The notes beneath the pieces were generated by a model. The model did no database searches and was not told the origin of the DNA. It saw only the letters and a program-made list of their open reading frames with translations. From Arctopsyche grandis (taxonomy: Eukaryota; Arthropoda; Insecta; Trichoptera; Hydropsychidae), in the NCBI RefSeq assembly GCF_051622035.1, contig NC_135360.1, positions 27,111,206 through 27,175,205 on the forward strand: 64,000 nucleotides of DNA, given 5' to 3'. Position 1 is the first letter of the stretch. Each line of letters starts with the position of its first letter. Shown here one piece after another: positions 13,523 through 25,065 of this stretch. Position numbers and translations under genes: made by a program.

Positions 13523-13840
13523 CAGGGTTGTGGAGTCAGATCAAAATTTATCGACTCCGACTCCGGCTTTATTTTATGATTCGATACCGATTCCGACTCC
13601 GACCCCAAAGTCCGACTCCAATTTAAACGATTTTAGTAAGATGGACCTTTCTTGACAACGTATAAAATCATTAGTAAATTCATGTTTTAAGAAATTATTA
13701 AATTTCAATTTATAAGTCGATTTACTTCAATAAAATAAGATACTTTTTTTTTTAAATACTATTAATTAAAAAAATATAATAAAATATTAAACAGGAGTCC
13801 GAATCGGTTGATATTTTACTACTCCGACTCCACAGCCCTG
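13523..13840. mobile_element. hAT-type MITE with GACTCC-rich ends (318 bp)
   Basis: The ends CAGGGTTGTGGAGTC and GACTCCACAGCCCTG are inverted repeats with 14 of 15 matching. Internally the GACTCCGACTCC word recurs near both ends. The flanking octamers do not match, so the duplication has decayed. A fragment of the same end appears at 38788-38813. Confidence 0.7.
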
Positions 13841-13946
13841 CAAAAATGCAAAAAGAATTGGTTTTGATGGTTTTTCAATTCCGTATTCACCATGACAGTA
13901 TTGTGAATTATATATTTAATGTATTCTATTCTATTATTATTACAAA

Positions 13947-14400
13947 CTAATGGTTTTACCCGGCTTCGCTCGGTATTTGTAATATAAACTGCTTATAACA
14001 TGACTAATCTAATAGTAAACATTTTATTAAATGTATTTGAATAGTTTTATTTTATAAAATTTTATTTGAATACTCATTTGTTTTTTTTATTAAATTGACT
14101 GTCAAGAACGTTTAAACATACATACTGTCTCTTTCAAAATTATATATATACATATATACCGATACGAATTATATGTAAACGTATCGGACCGATATGATAC
14201 GAAATTATATGAATCCGGCGCCTACGCCCTTGGAGCCTTCGCCCCCACAGGCTTCGCCCCCTAGGGCTTTGCCCTCGGTGGTTGCGACCCCGAAGGCTTC
14301 GCCCCCGGCGGCGCCTGCGCCCCCGATGCGTTTGCCGCCGGGGACTTTGTGAGACATTTATGGACAAATTTACGGCATTTTTATACGAATTTCATTTATA
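13947..14400 (-). mobile_element. Helitron-like element, copy H1, with GC-rich hairpin units
   Basis: On the minus strand the element ends in a short hairpin (ACCGAGCGAAGCCGGGT), a T-less spacer and TTAG. It shares the block ctgtctctttcaaaatt and a GC-rich cluster at 14215-14345 made of GCTTCGCC-type units with copies at 17633, 24630, 33385 and 45881. The Helitron assignment rests on the terminal hairpin followed by CTAG/TTAG directly before T; no replicase is present. Confidence 0.5.
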
Positions 14401-14654
14401 GTTTAGTTATATTTATAGTTTTAGTTATATTTATGGTTTTGTTTATAGTAAATTTATTTATTTATTTCAATTTTACCATAATGACATTACACAGTAGTTC
14501 CAAGTCGTCACTATGACTAAAATAAAAATTCGGGTGTGACCAACCCATGAATTTATCTACGTATTTGAGGAATATAAGAAGGTTACAAAACAAAATTCGA
14601 TATTGAACTAATGACTATGATAGCGATACAAATTCAGCGCAAATGTATGGAAAC

Positions 14655-15570
14655 TTGCACAAAACAAAAGTTCTACTTCCGGTTGTCAGATTTTGTTCAA
14701 ATTTTTTTATTACTAAAAATCACTATCAGTATTATACACAATAAATATCAAAAAGATTAAAATAATTTAAAAGGTCAAAACAAAATAATGAAATATTGTT
14801 TAAAAAAAAAATACTACTTCCGGTTTTCGAATTCTGACCAAAAACTTATCAGCTCTAAGTTAATACATATAGAATAAAAATATGAATTTTCAGCTTAATA
14901 CGTTAAGGGGTGTGGACTGAGTAGTGGGCACAACATTTTTGACCTTTCTACGAGGAAAAAATCCCACTTCCGGTTTATAAAATTTGCTCATTTTTTTTTA
15001 TTTTGATCAAACTGATACAAGAATTATACTTGAAATTTTTCATGACGAAAAAACATGTTTAAAGGGTCGAAAAAAATAGTGGAAGATAAATCGAACAAGA
15101 GTAAACTACCACTTCCGGTTGACAGATGCTTACTAAATTTTATAAATAACTTGGTATTAAGCTTAAACTTCTAGATATGAAATTTCAGTTCAATAAACCA
15201 AAAGGCTTCAGAAACCTTTTTGTTTATGAAAAACATAAAAAACATCGATTCTCTAGAGTAAAAGTACAACTTCCGGTTCAGATAAAAATATTTAAAAAAT
15301 ATAAAGTTATAAAGATTATTATTTCTATCATATGTAAAAAAAATTCACTCCGACACACACAGTAACACACAGAGACACACACACAGACACACACACACAG
15401 ACACACACACACACACACACACACACATTTTTTCTAGATCATTAAAACGTGATCAGTAATCGATTCCGAGTTCGAATCAGTCAAAATCTCGAGTTCGAAT
15501 TTTCGCATGATCACAAAACTTCATCTATTGTTACTACATAGTGTACGTACATAGATAAAGTAAAAAGAAA
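14655..15570 (-). repeat. Non-coding repeat A, copy 2 (inverted), five exact ACCGGAAGT motifs
   Basis: Inverted copy of the repeat at 9800-10665. The 9-mer ACTTCCGGT occurs exactly at 14675, 14816, 14966, 15111 and 15269, that is every 141-158 bp. The distal end contains a (CA)n tract at 15355-15426 and then gttcgaatcagtcaaaatct and gcatgatcacaaaactt, shared with the other copies. Confidence 0.8.
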
Positions 15571-15661
15571 ATAGGATGAAATGAGAAGAAAATAAAATAT
15601 GATAAAAAAAAACAGCATTAGTATATAATTATATAACAAATATAATAATAGAATACGTTAC

Positions 15662-16545
15662 GATCTCAAATTAAACAATCCGTTAACTAGATCAGCATAT
15701 TTTTCATTAAACAAATCCAAGTTAACATAAATCTGGTTGAAAAGCTTGATGCCTCTGGCAATAGGCGACGAAACCATTAAATTGTTACGTGCCCTAGAAA
15801 ATAAGAAAATAAATTGCGGTATCTAATGTATTTGAGTTGGCTGGGGACATTGCAGCTCATTCTGCAAGAATTTGAGGGTTGCTCATCAAACTAACCAGTA
15901 ATTTATAAAAAAATCCTCAAATATACTCTATGCCGTGACTCTAAGGAATTATGACCTATTGCTCTTAGCAGGTAAGCACTAGGATAGTGCCAAGGATAGC
16001 GACCATAAACTATTATGTACATATGTAGGTGTATCTGAGAAACCTCCTTTGTACTCTCTCGATTCTCAAACAATGGACCCTTTCACTATCAATGAAACTC
16101 ACAACCAAATTTAGCTTCATGCCATTTAAATGGTATTAAAGATGATTTCGCGATCTGGTGAAGCTCAAAGAGCAGCATTTCTCAATTTTGAACGGTAACA
16201 AGCTTACAATTGATCAATTGAAAATAGCAAATCAGATTGCAGGTCAATTGAATCGCAAAGGGCATCAACAGATTTGAATAATTTGAAATAATCAGAAAAC
16301 AATATTATAAGAGTACTTAATAAAAAATACAATTTATAAATATAATCTAGAGCAGGGGGCCAAAATTGGAAACCAGAGGATTTGTCAGAAACTTTGCCGC
16401 AATATGAAACATATTGCCTCCAATTCACAAAGTAGGACTTTAAAAGACTCAAAAAATATCAGATAAACCCAGACAGCAATTTTTCAAGCAAAATCTGGTG
16501 ATCAACAAGGTCAAAGACATGAACGAACATGTTTAAAAAGTATGT
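15662..16545 (-). pseudogene. LINE reverse-transcriptase relic, heavily decayed
   Basis: Read on the minus strand this stretch preserves LINE landmarks in the right order with many stops and frameshifts: FDLVDHQILLEKL near 16530-16490, then LLKSYFVNWRQYVSYCGKVS near 16450-16390, a gap where the catalytic region has been lost, IERVQRRFLRYTY near 16060-16020, and a C-terminal GIKLFNQIYVNLDLFNEKYA near 15760-15690. These correspond to the palm segment before the active site, the thumb, and the C-terminal tail of jockey/I-type enzymes. No product can be made. The order and spacing make a chance resemblance unlikely, but individual frames are short. Confidence 0.65.
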
Positions 16546-17632
16546 GCATGAACGAACCTGTGTACACGTGGACTGTAATATTTACACATCAGACTATAGT
16601 GACGAATTGGAGTTATATATGCTATGTTAATATGACCCGACAAGAAAAAAATAATGGTTCAGTTTTGTAAAATATAAAAAAAAATCGTATTAAGTGAGTA
16701 AAGTAACAAAACAACACAAACTGCAGATGTCATAAATCTTTGTTGATACATATGTACATACATATGTATGTAAATTGTTTTGTTGAATAGAGGTAATTGG
16801 TTCGAATTAAATTGCAACGGTTTCTTTGACGGATCCATTTTAATTATACGGTCAAAAAGTAATAATGAAATCAAATCTTTCAAAAATTCAATATCCGATT
16901 CACCTTGTTCATCATAATTAGACGATAATGGGCTTTTGAATGAGTGGTTTATAGCACAGCACGACAGTTAAGCAATTAGCGTTTTGAGTTCCTAATTCGC
17001 GAATTAAGGTTAATTAGGTCACTCGTTTTAATTATAAATACACATATAAATGAACATGACAGATTCGGGATGTTCATTTATACTGAATAGATGTACATGG
17101 CTGATAAAATAAATTTACGGTTGATATTACCCACGTTGAATGATGTTAGTGAGAAATATTACATTTCACCTACATACATATTATACATAGTATACATAAG
17201 TTGAGCATTGAAGCGATGTTATAGGAGTTCATTAATTTATTAATTAAATTTACGTATTTAGCAATTGAGGTATTAATTTATAATGAAAAAAATTGCTTTA
17301 ATTTCCATTGGACGTCGAAAGGAATTGGTTCATCATAAATAGGATCAATTTGGCAAATTTTTACCCGCTGATAAAATTTTATTATATTCTGTTCAATTTG
17401 ATCGAATTAATTTAACGCGACTTGTTTTTATCGTCCACATAAAAAGTCCCTGGGGTGTAATGTTAAAAGATATACATTTATTCATTTGCTGTTTATTGTT
17501 GGTGGAACAATGTATTTTATTTTATTTATTTATTAAATCGATCATGTGCATACATATGTACACTTATCTTACAGATCGCTCCAAAGCGACTAGTGTACTT
17601 ATACATATCAGGAAACACTAAATTATATATTA
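16546..17632. other. AT-rich spacer, no gene seen
   Basis: Contains TACATATGTATGTA-type words and no coding pattern. Confidence 0.45.
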
Positions 17633-17870
17633 CTAATTGTTTTACCCGGCTTCGCTCAGTGTTTATTATATAAACAGCTTGGCGAATCTAATAGTAAATA
17701 TTCATTTGTTTTTTTATTAAATTTATTTGAATCGAAAAAAATATATATATCGAATCGTCATATATATAGAAACTTCATTTGTTTTCGATGTTACCAACCA
17801 ACATTACATATTTATATACTTAAATACTTACATACAAAGTCTCTTTCGAAATTTTATATAAATACATAAT
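17633..17870 (-). mobile_element. Helitron-like element, copy H2
   Basis: Same terminal hairpin (ACTGAGCGAAGCCGGGT) and TTAG end as H1, the block tctaatagtaaatattcattt, and acaaagtctctttcgaaatt at 17835-17855. The GC-rich cluster is absent in this copy. Confidence 0.5.
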
Positions 17871-17913
17871 TATTATTACATATTTTTACATTATATATGA
17901 CATCTTAACTATT

Positions 17914-18545
17914 GCATGCCTGATAGCATTTCAGTAGATGATAAAATAAAAGAAGTAGTCAACAGTTATTTATATTTAGGAAATCTAATAGACATGTCCG
18001 GTAGTAATTAAGAGAAAATAAAGAGACGTGTGAAATTAGGATAGAGTGCATTTGAATGAATGAATGCGGTTTTTTAATAAAAAATGCCACTTTGCCACAA
18101 AATCTTCGATCAATGTATGTTACCAGTGATAACGTATGGATGTGAATCTTGGATATTAAACGCCAAGTTGCTGCATAAAATTCAATGCACTCAAACATTG
18201 TTATGCCACATGCTTGGCATAACTAGGAAAGACAGGAAACGGAATACGTGGGTACAACGTTAGTGGATATAGTGGATACAGTGAAGAGATTGAAGTGGCA
18301 ATCTCTTCAATCTCTTCGCAATCAATCGCAACGTGGCTAGAAGAATGAACAAAAGGTGGACAAAAGAAGTGCTGGAATGGTACCCAAGATAGTGAAAAAG
18401 GGTAAAAGGAAGACCGCAGGGTAGACGAAATTAGAAAAATGTGTGGGTTGAGATGAATGAGAGTTGCAAAAAACAGACGAGTGGAAGCGTGTTGTAGAGG
18501 CCTTCATCCAGCAGCAATGGCTGTAGATGATGATAATGATGATAC
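17914..18545 (+). pseudogene. RTE-like LINE, C-terminal reverse-transcriptase relic
   Basis: Plus-strand translation gives the characteristic C-terminal part of RTE-clade reverse transcriptases, broken by stops: YLYLGNLIDMSGSN near 17965-18008, MPLCHKIFDQCMLPVITYGC followed by ESWIL near 18085-18160, MLGITRKDRKRNTWVQR near 18205-18260, ARRMNKRWTKEVLEWYPR near 18335-18390 and KGRPQGRRN near 18400-18430. The 3' end is a GATGATGATAATGATGAT tract at 18528-18545, the kind of short tandem tail RTE elements carry. The 5' part is missing, as is usual for truncated insertions. Confidence 0.75.
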
Positions 18546-18649
18546 GATATCTTATGGTCAAACATTAAATTAAAGTACCATTGCAAGATTTTATATAGTA
18601 CGATCAATACAAACATTTATACAATACGAATTTATATAAACAAATGAAG

Positions 18650-18843
18650 AAATTTTTGCAGCATTTTATTATACAAACCGGTGAACCTCAAGACGCCGAA
18701 TAACTTGAGATTTACAAGAGAGATAGGAAAGGAGATGTCAACTTTGCAGAAACCGTTTCAAAGGTCTGGCCAGCAGACTGATTCGAATCCGTGACTAATC
18801 TGCTCGAAAGCATAATATGCTAACCATTAGTCCACGCTGCTGG
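18650..18843 (-). mobile_element. tRNA-headed SINE
   Basis: On the minus strand the first 74 bases (18843-18770) resemble a decayed tRNA: a 7-bp acceptor-like pairing of CCAGCAG with CTGCTGG, an A-box-like TGGACTAATGGTTAGC and a B-box-like GGATTCGAATC. The D and T stems are not complete enough for a functional tRNA. About 120 bases of unrelated body follow and end in AT-rich sequence. The A/B boxes would form an internal RNA polymerase III promoter. Confidence 0.6.
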
Positions 18844-20764
18844 TTTTATTTTCGATTAAAAGGCAGGAAATAATTGATGTATAAATATGTGCATAATTTA
18901 TGAAATAAAATAAAAAAAATGTATGAAAATACAAATACAAATAAAAAAAATGAGATTTAAAAATATAAATTCATTATTCGGTTCAAAAATATATAAAGAA
19001 CGCGTCGAAGAAAAATTATTCGAACGACGGAATATGTAAAAATATCAGTCTCATATCGTGGTTTAGAATAGCATATATACGGTTTCGGAATGCGAATGTC
19101 TTCTCAATATTTGTTTAGGTTTTGATAGCACGTTTCGAATTTATGTAATGTTTATGCGAAGTCAAAGATCGGTATTTAAACTTTGACGTTTTCATCTAGA
19201 TGTTTTTCACATTCAAATTTGTACTTTGAATATAGTATTTATATATGTGTGTATGTACGTGTCTTATTGATCAAAATATGTACATACATATGTATGTATT
19301 GTGGTGTTTTTCGGATGGATAAAGTAATTGTTGAATTCTTTTGTTTATGAAATGTTTCGATGTAATCGTCTCTTTGATTTTCAAGTTGAATGATTATTTG
19401 GGGTAAAGCTTGTGTATACATATGTACATACATATGTACGTACATAAAAATATATGATACGTTTATAAGCAAAAGAATAAATCGGACGGGTTCATATTTA
19501 TGCAAAATATACCAATAAGGAATAAGCAAACATATTAGACTTAATTTGAATGTTTCCTATAAGGGCTATAAGTATAAACTCATATAATAAGCATACAAAA
19601 ATAGGTCTAAAGCCTAAACGAACTTCATTATTTGTTGTCAAAATGAATGTGACAAAATTTCAAATCATAATGTTTTTTTACAACTTTTACAACAACAGTA
19701 AATAATCAAACTCAAAAATCTATGTATTTTTTTAGCATAGTGAGGACCATTCTCACGTTTACGTGCACATAATATAAGATACAGAAAACGTTGAGTTTCG
19801 TTTGATTTTGCAGCGTTTTCATTAGAATTTTAAGAGATTTTAGTGTACTGTTTCGAGATGTGAGATAAAGTATGAGTGGTGAAGTTTTCGAAATGTACAT
19901 ATTTACATTTGTGAAGAAGTTATCGAAAAGTTACTTAATTTAAATGAATGCAAATGAATGTGGAACGTACCTACACAAACGAAGCAAAAGGTATATTATA
20001 TGATATGTACCTATGTACTGATAAAGCTATGTAGGTGAATTCTTAATGTATTCAATTACATATCGCCACAAAATTTATTTAATTAACATATAAATTTAAA
20101 AATGTTTTAAAGTTAACGTCAGATTTATAGTAATTTAGTTTTTCAGTCGAGAATGTTTAAATAAGTGTGAAAGACCGGAATTAAACTTTTAATCTTTCTC
20201 GCAAGTTGAGATTGCACATCGTAAAACATTAGTAAATGAGAAACTCGATGACTCGAGAAACTGTTAAGAACCGTTTAGCTTTGTTTGGGGAAAAACAAGT
20301 TGGAAAAAGTAATCATCGTTTTGTTTCCAAAAAGTCCATCGTGGTCGGAATTCACGGAAAGCTCACGAAACATTTAGAAATCGTTAAATACGATATATGA
20401 AATTAAATTAAAGATAGAAATTAAACTTTTTGTATTTCTCAGGTTAAACGTAAATTTTCATCGATTTAAATCAATGTCTAAATAACCGATCCATTAATAT
20501 CGACAAAAATTAAGAGATCATTAGTTTATTTTTTATTTACACATACATACAGATCGTAGACATAGAAAATGCCGCACTCGATCTTTTCTACATTTTGTTT
20601 AATTCTGTGCGGTATGGTAATTTGCAAAGAATTTTTGAATGGGGGTTTGAAGATTATCAGTAACCTTCGATTTAAGCAAAAAAAAAAATGTAAATAGTTA
20701 ACAAGATTTTCTTGGAATGGATGCAGAAATGTATACAGAACATAAAGTATACAGAACATAAATA
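18844..20764. other. AT-rich spacer, no gene seen
   Basis: Several TACATATGTATGTA clusters (19275-19300, 19420-19445); open frames here are low complexity. Confidence 0.45.
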
Positions 20765-21115
20765 TATATTTATTTATTTATTTTATTTATTTAATATACT
20801 TGGGGGAGGCGGCAAAGCCGATAGGCCCAAGGGGTTTGAACAATCATATTTTACAAATTATCATGTTTGAAATAAAAATGAGAAAAATTAAAATACATTA
20901 AAAAAAAAAACAATTTTAAAATAAAAAAATAAAAAATAAGACAGAGAAAAAAAAATATAAACAAAAAATAGAAATACGATTATGGGAAAGAAGAGTTACA
21001 AAAAAATCCTTTAGTTTTAAAAAAAGTATCAAGTTTATTCTTAAAAAATTAATATTATCAGAGGTTACTAAATCATTCCAAACTGAAACCACATACATAT
21101 GTATATATATGTACA
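20765..21115 (-). pseudogene. LINE 3' end relic
   Basis: A minus-strand fragment with a short C-terminal match (VVSVWNDLVTSD) is followed by a 3' UTR and a TTTATTTATTTATT-type tail at 20765-20795. The UTR segment (ggcaaagccgataggcccaa region) resembles the one at 33690-33760, marking the same LINE family. Confidence 0.5.
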
Positions 21116-22239
21116 ATATTGAGTTTTTTTTTTAATAAAAAATATGCTAATATATAAAATTCATATTATATTTGTTAATTTTAGTTACTGTCGAATGTAT
21201 AGGTTGGTAATTGCGATATGTTATGATAATAAAGAGGAGTTTGCTGTCACGAACAGACTTTCGTAGAGTATTTTGCGTCGAGCAATTATATTTTATGATA
21301 TGTATATGAAGGTACGAAATAGCTCGCCGTAGTATGTTCAAGAGCTATGATAGGGAACAGTTTGATTGAGTCGTATATGGTATATTTGAATATCGTATAC
21401 TTTTATCATACTATAAAATGCAAATGATCGACGGGAATAGAAAGAGAGCAATTCGATGAAATAAATATTATTACTATGCAATTATTGTGCAATCAATACA
21501 TTCAGTTAATTTCAATATCCTAATACTGTTATATTCCGGATCTCGATATCGACTAATGCTTTATAGTATTCGATAAAATATTCGCTAGTTGCACGTTTGA
21601 AATTCAGTCTAGTTGAAAATCGATCCCACATAAAGGCTTTGAGTTTGACATACATTTATGTACATAGATAGATATTTGACAGCCTAACTTTCAGTTTTGA
21701 TATATGTCTGTACATATGTATGTATATGCATATACAATATGAACATACTCGTATAACATGCATATGAAAATTAGATGCATTAAAATTTAAGTGGTAAAAT
21801 TAATGTATGATTTATATTTTTTCAATGTACATATTTTGTGTATTGAGTATTATGTAAAACAATGTAAAAAATACTGTAAAAAACCCTACACACACACACA
21901 CACACACATGTGTACATATATGTACGTATATATTATGGGATATAATTATTATTTTTGAGGGGCTTATCGAAAAATCCAATAAAAATTTAAAAAACGAGAA
22001 TAATAAGGTCAAGAACCGCTTCTGGGCTTTTAAAAATTTTGAAACAAAAATTCATTAATCGTTCGACGTTTCAGTGTAATAGGATTAATGTTATAAAAAG
22101 TATAAAAACGAGATCAAATATGTACAAATCAGTCAAAAATTTCGAGGTTGAAATTTCTCACGACCATTTTATTTTATCTATTGGAATTATACTTTGTTAG
22201 CAGATTTAGTAAATATACTTATGTATATAATACATATTT
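21116..22239. other. AT-rich spacer, no gene seen
   Basis: Contains a (CA)n run at 21888-21908 and TACATATGTA words. Confidence 0.45.
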
Positions 22240-22836
22240 TTAAGGGGGTTTTCTAGTCTAGAAAACCCCTTTTTTTACCCGAATAATTCAAATAATTTTT
22301 GGAGATATAGCTGTTTTAGTGACGTGGCATCTAACCGGCGCGTAATTTTACCCAAAACTTTAAACGTGTTTTTCTTGAAACGACTTTTTTCGAGACGGTT
22401 GACATGATATCTTCTAAGTTCTACTTAACCAATTTACTTGAAATTTGATGTGAGCCTTCTCTATACATTACTCTATTGCACGAACTAAAACTATAATAAA
22501 ATTTTAATTTTTTCAAGTTTTTTTTGACTTTTCCATAGTTTGGGCGATTGCAGCATTTGTTTTGATTAAGAATTAATTTGTTTTTTTGATATCAGATAAC
22601 TAGGAGGGTTGCAATCGTGTCAACCAGGGCGCGCTATTTTTTTGACACCCTTCACCTGTCATCAGCCTGTAACTTTTTGAATTTTAAATTTTTTCTTTTG
22701 ATTTTTTTTTATGTTTTCTTCAAAGATTAATAAATATTTGGTAAAATAATGGCTACTAAAAATATGTTTTGTTTTTTTTTATTGCACCTGAAAAAATACC
22801 TACAATTCATGCCTCTAGACTAGAATACCCCCTTAA
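22240..22836 (+). mobile_element. TTAA-flanked MITE, family 1 copy 2 (597 bp)
   Basis: TTAA at 22240-22243 and 22833-22836 encloses terminal repeats of the GGGGG(T/C)..CTAGTCTAGA type. The interior matches 6450-7468 with deletions. Its right TTAA is also the left TTAA of the next element. Confidence 0.85.
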
Positions 22837-23355
22837 GAGGGCTGTACACCCGAAACCCTAATTTTGTTACCGTTCCTTTCTTCGATATATATATTGAGTG
22901 TATGTATATATTGAGTGAATGCGACAATATATATCAATATATATTGTCGCGCGACAGTTGCGCTTCGACCAGATAAAACGTATTTTAAATTGACAAAATC
23001 GAGGTTTCGTATTCTTCTATTTTCTCCTCCAAAACTGGACCAATTTTTAAAAAAACTTCATCATCGGTATGAGAAAGATACTTTCTGTGCATCTATCGGC
23101 GTATTTTTTTAAAATCGACCGTTAAATAAGCACGCTGGACTCGTTTCGTGGGTGTAAAAAAGAAGCGATTTTATAGATGTTTGGCGGCTCCTAGCTCCTA
23201 TAAAAAATAATTAATCAAAAAAATAAAACGATAGATGCACCCCAATGGTGGATATCCATAGCATATTAAAAAATAGTTTCTCTAGTGCCATAATTGAGGA
23301 AGGGAGAAGTATAGTACGTTTGTATGGACAAGGCGCTGCTGTCCAGCCCTCTTAA
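22833..23355. mobile_element. TTAA-flanked MITE, family 2 (523 bp)
   Basis: The ends are TTAAGAGGGCTGTAC at the left and the complement of TTAAGAGGGCTGGAC at the right (14 of 15). The interior holds a 12-bp inverted motif, gcgacaatatat / atatattgtcgc, at 22921-22950 and no usable ORF. It lies directly against family 1 copy 2. Confidence 0.75.
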
Positions 23356-23908
23356 TAACTTGACTCTTACAATCCTTTATACATGCTTTAAACGCTAAAA
23401 AATAGAGAAATTAAATATTACAATGAAAATGAGACCATTTATTAGAAAGTAAAATCCATCAAAGGATATGTATATTCAAAAGAAAATCAAGAATATATCA
23501 AGCATAGGAATGCTTTTGAATAAAGAATCTGTCGTCTACCCGCAAAAGATACTACCAATCGGATACTTTTTTTCACAAAAGTCAACTATTTTTTCTTAAG
23601 GGACTTATTTTTTACTCAGCGGAAAGCTTCTGTTCATCAATCGGAGTATAAAGTGGAAAACCTAGAATCCGGTCATTTGTCCCGATGAGAGGAGTATGAG
23701 AGGGGAGTATATCGTCGGGGTAGAATTTGGTAGGTGGGAAACTGCACCTGCGCCTTGGGGATCAGAGCTCTCAGAGCTTTCACTAGAGACCATTCCACTG
23801 TGTGGGCTCGCATCGTATGGCCGAAGCTTTCAGGGTGCGAGCTTTCAAACTTTCCCCCTCGAAATCGTACGAAATTAACTGAATTTTTTTCTGACGCGTC
23901 GTGAGTGG
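23356..23908. other. Probable promoter and 5' untranslated region of the receptor gene
   Basis: From about 23600 the sequence becomes less AT-rich than its surroundings up to the receptor start, which suits a leader exon. No TATA box or initiator can be fixed by eye. Confidence 0.35.
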
Positions 23909-23959
23909 ATATGATGAAGGATCGAAGATGCCGACTTCAGATGGCTACAGTGCTAAAGT
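23909..23959 (+). promoter_or_regulatory. Upstream ORF overlapping the receptor start
   Basis: Two consecutive ATGs at 23909 and 23912 open a short out-of-frame ORF (16 codons plus TGA at 23957-23959) that overlaps the receptor ATG at 23928. If present in the mature mRNA it would reduce initiation at the receptor codon. A splice acceptor AG at 23903-23904 would not remove it. Confidence 0.4.
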
Positions 23960-24311
23960 GAACTTTTCTTGGTACTTTCAACCCCTAAAACCCGTCGGTG
24001 TTATGTTCGACGGTAACCAGGAAGTGCTTTCGGGTGTTTCTAGCATGAATGAAACTACTTGGTATAACGATAGTGGTTCGGTTGATGAAGCAGTGAGAAA
24101 TTCTACCAGCTTTGTGCCGCCCACTTTCAATCAAAATGCTTTGACTGTGATTATAGTTTATTGTGTTCTGTTCGTGATTGCTGCTATTGGGAATTTGACC
24201 GTATTCATAACGTTGTTCCGGTCCAGGAGGCGAAAGTCCAGGATTAGTTTGATGATATCGCATCTGGCTATCGCCGATCTGCTCGTCACCTTCGTGATGA
24301 TACCGCTGGAA
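23928..24311 (+). CDS. First coding exon of an AKH/ACP/corazonin-type G-protein coupled receptor
   Basis: The exon encodes the N-terminus of a class A neuropeptide receptor of the GnRH-receptor superfamily, which in insects binds adipokinetic hormone, ACP or corazonin at the plasma membrane. Residues 1-70 form an extracellular tail with four N-glycosylation sequons (NFS, NET, NDS, NST). TM1 follows ([20 protein letters not shown], with the conserved GN), then the basic loop [10 protein letters not shown], then TM2 with [16 protein letters not shown], the hallmark LAxAD of class A receptors. The reading frame ends 128 codons on at a canonical donor, GAA|GTGAGT, phase 0, exactly where these receptors continue with a GW motif. 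The first in-frame ATG at 23928 was chosen; the frame is open further upstream only through a GTG. I found no following exon to the right edge. Choosing between AKH, ACP and corazonin receptors is not safe from TM1-TM2; an AKH/ACP receptor is my best guess. Confidence 0.88.
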
Positions 24312-24629
24312 GTGAGTAAAAAAACTTGAATATAATTTTAAGTGGAAGTCATTGAAGTTGAAATCCAGACTCCTTAGTCTAAGGTGGCTTTTCAACATTA
24401 TGTGTACCATATTTTGTGTTGATCATACTACATCGTCCAGGTCACGGGTGGCGAACCTTTTTACGTTTTGCTTGCAAAAATTTCCAAATACTTATTTATT
24501 GAATTTCAGGAGAGGCAAGGAATTTTGAATGAAGTAAACAAAGGGCTTTCAAAAATTATATTGAAAAAAATTAAACAAAATCATATAGTTTTAGTGAAGT
24601 AAAATAAATTAATAACTATAATAAACAAT
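24312..24629 (+). other. Start of receptor intron 1
   Basis: Begins GTGAGT at 24312. No coding pattern. The intron would extend at least into the transposon cluster to the right. Confidence 0.55.
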
Positions 24630-25065
24630 GACTTCGTATGTATGTAAATATTGTTGGTTGGAAATTGGTTTGGAACTTCGAAAACAAGTCAAAATTTCAA
24701 TGACGACATGGGAACGGGGGACGGGGGGTGCCGGGGACAAAGGCCCTCGGGTGTGCCGGGGGCGAAGGTCCGGAGGACGCTGGAGGCGAGGGCCCCCGGG
24801 GGCGCTGGGGGTGAAGGGCGCAGGGGGCCGCCGGATTCTGGAATAATATATAATACATCTTTTAATATATAATTTCGAAAGAGACTTTGTAAGTTTGTAA
24901 CTATGGTTGGTTGGAAATCGAAAACAAGTTAGTTTCGATGACGATTCGATTGGTTGAATATTTTTTTTTTTTCGATTCAAATAAATTTAATAAAAAAACA
25001 TATTAATATTTAATATTAGATTCGCCATGTTACAAATACTGAGCGAAGCCGGGTAAAACAACTAG
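24630..25065 (+). mobile_element. Helitron-like element, copy H3, with GC-rich cluster
   Basis: Plus orientation. The GC-rich cluster at 24710-24838 (GGGGGCGAAGG-type units) is followed by aatttcgaaagagactttgt, gattcgccatgtt, the hairpin ACTGAGCGAAGCCGGGT and a 3' CTAG at 25062-25065 directly before T. The segment ttggttggaaat...gaaaacaagt occurs twice (24651 and 24906), an internal duplication. Open frames in the GC cluster are compositional. Confidence 0.55.

Noticed and set aside
14140..14367. Arg/Gly-rich 75-codon frame
   Set aside because: GC-rich hairpin cluster of H1, not a gene.
18770..18843. A tRNA gene
   Set aside because: The acceptor stem pairs but the T and D stems do not, and SINE body sequence follows; it is a SINE head.
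23985..24410. Minus-strand frame opposite the receptor exon
   Set aside because: Antisense shadow of the receptor coding sequence.
24609..24980. Arg/Pro-rich frames around the GC cluster of H3
   Set aside because: Compositional, within a Helitron-like repeat.
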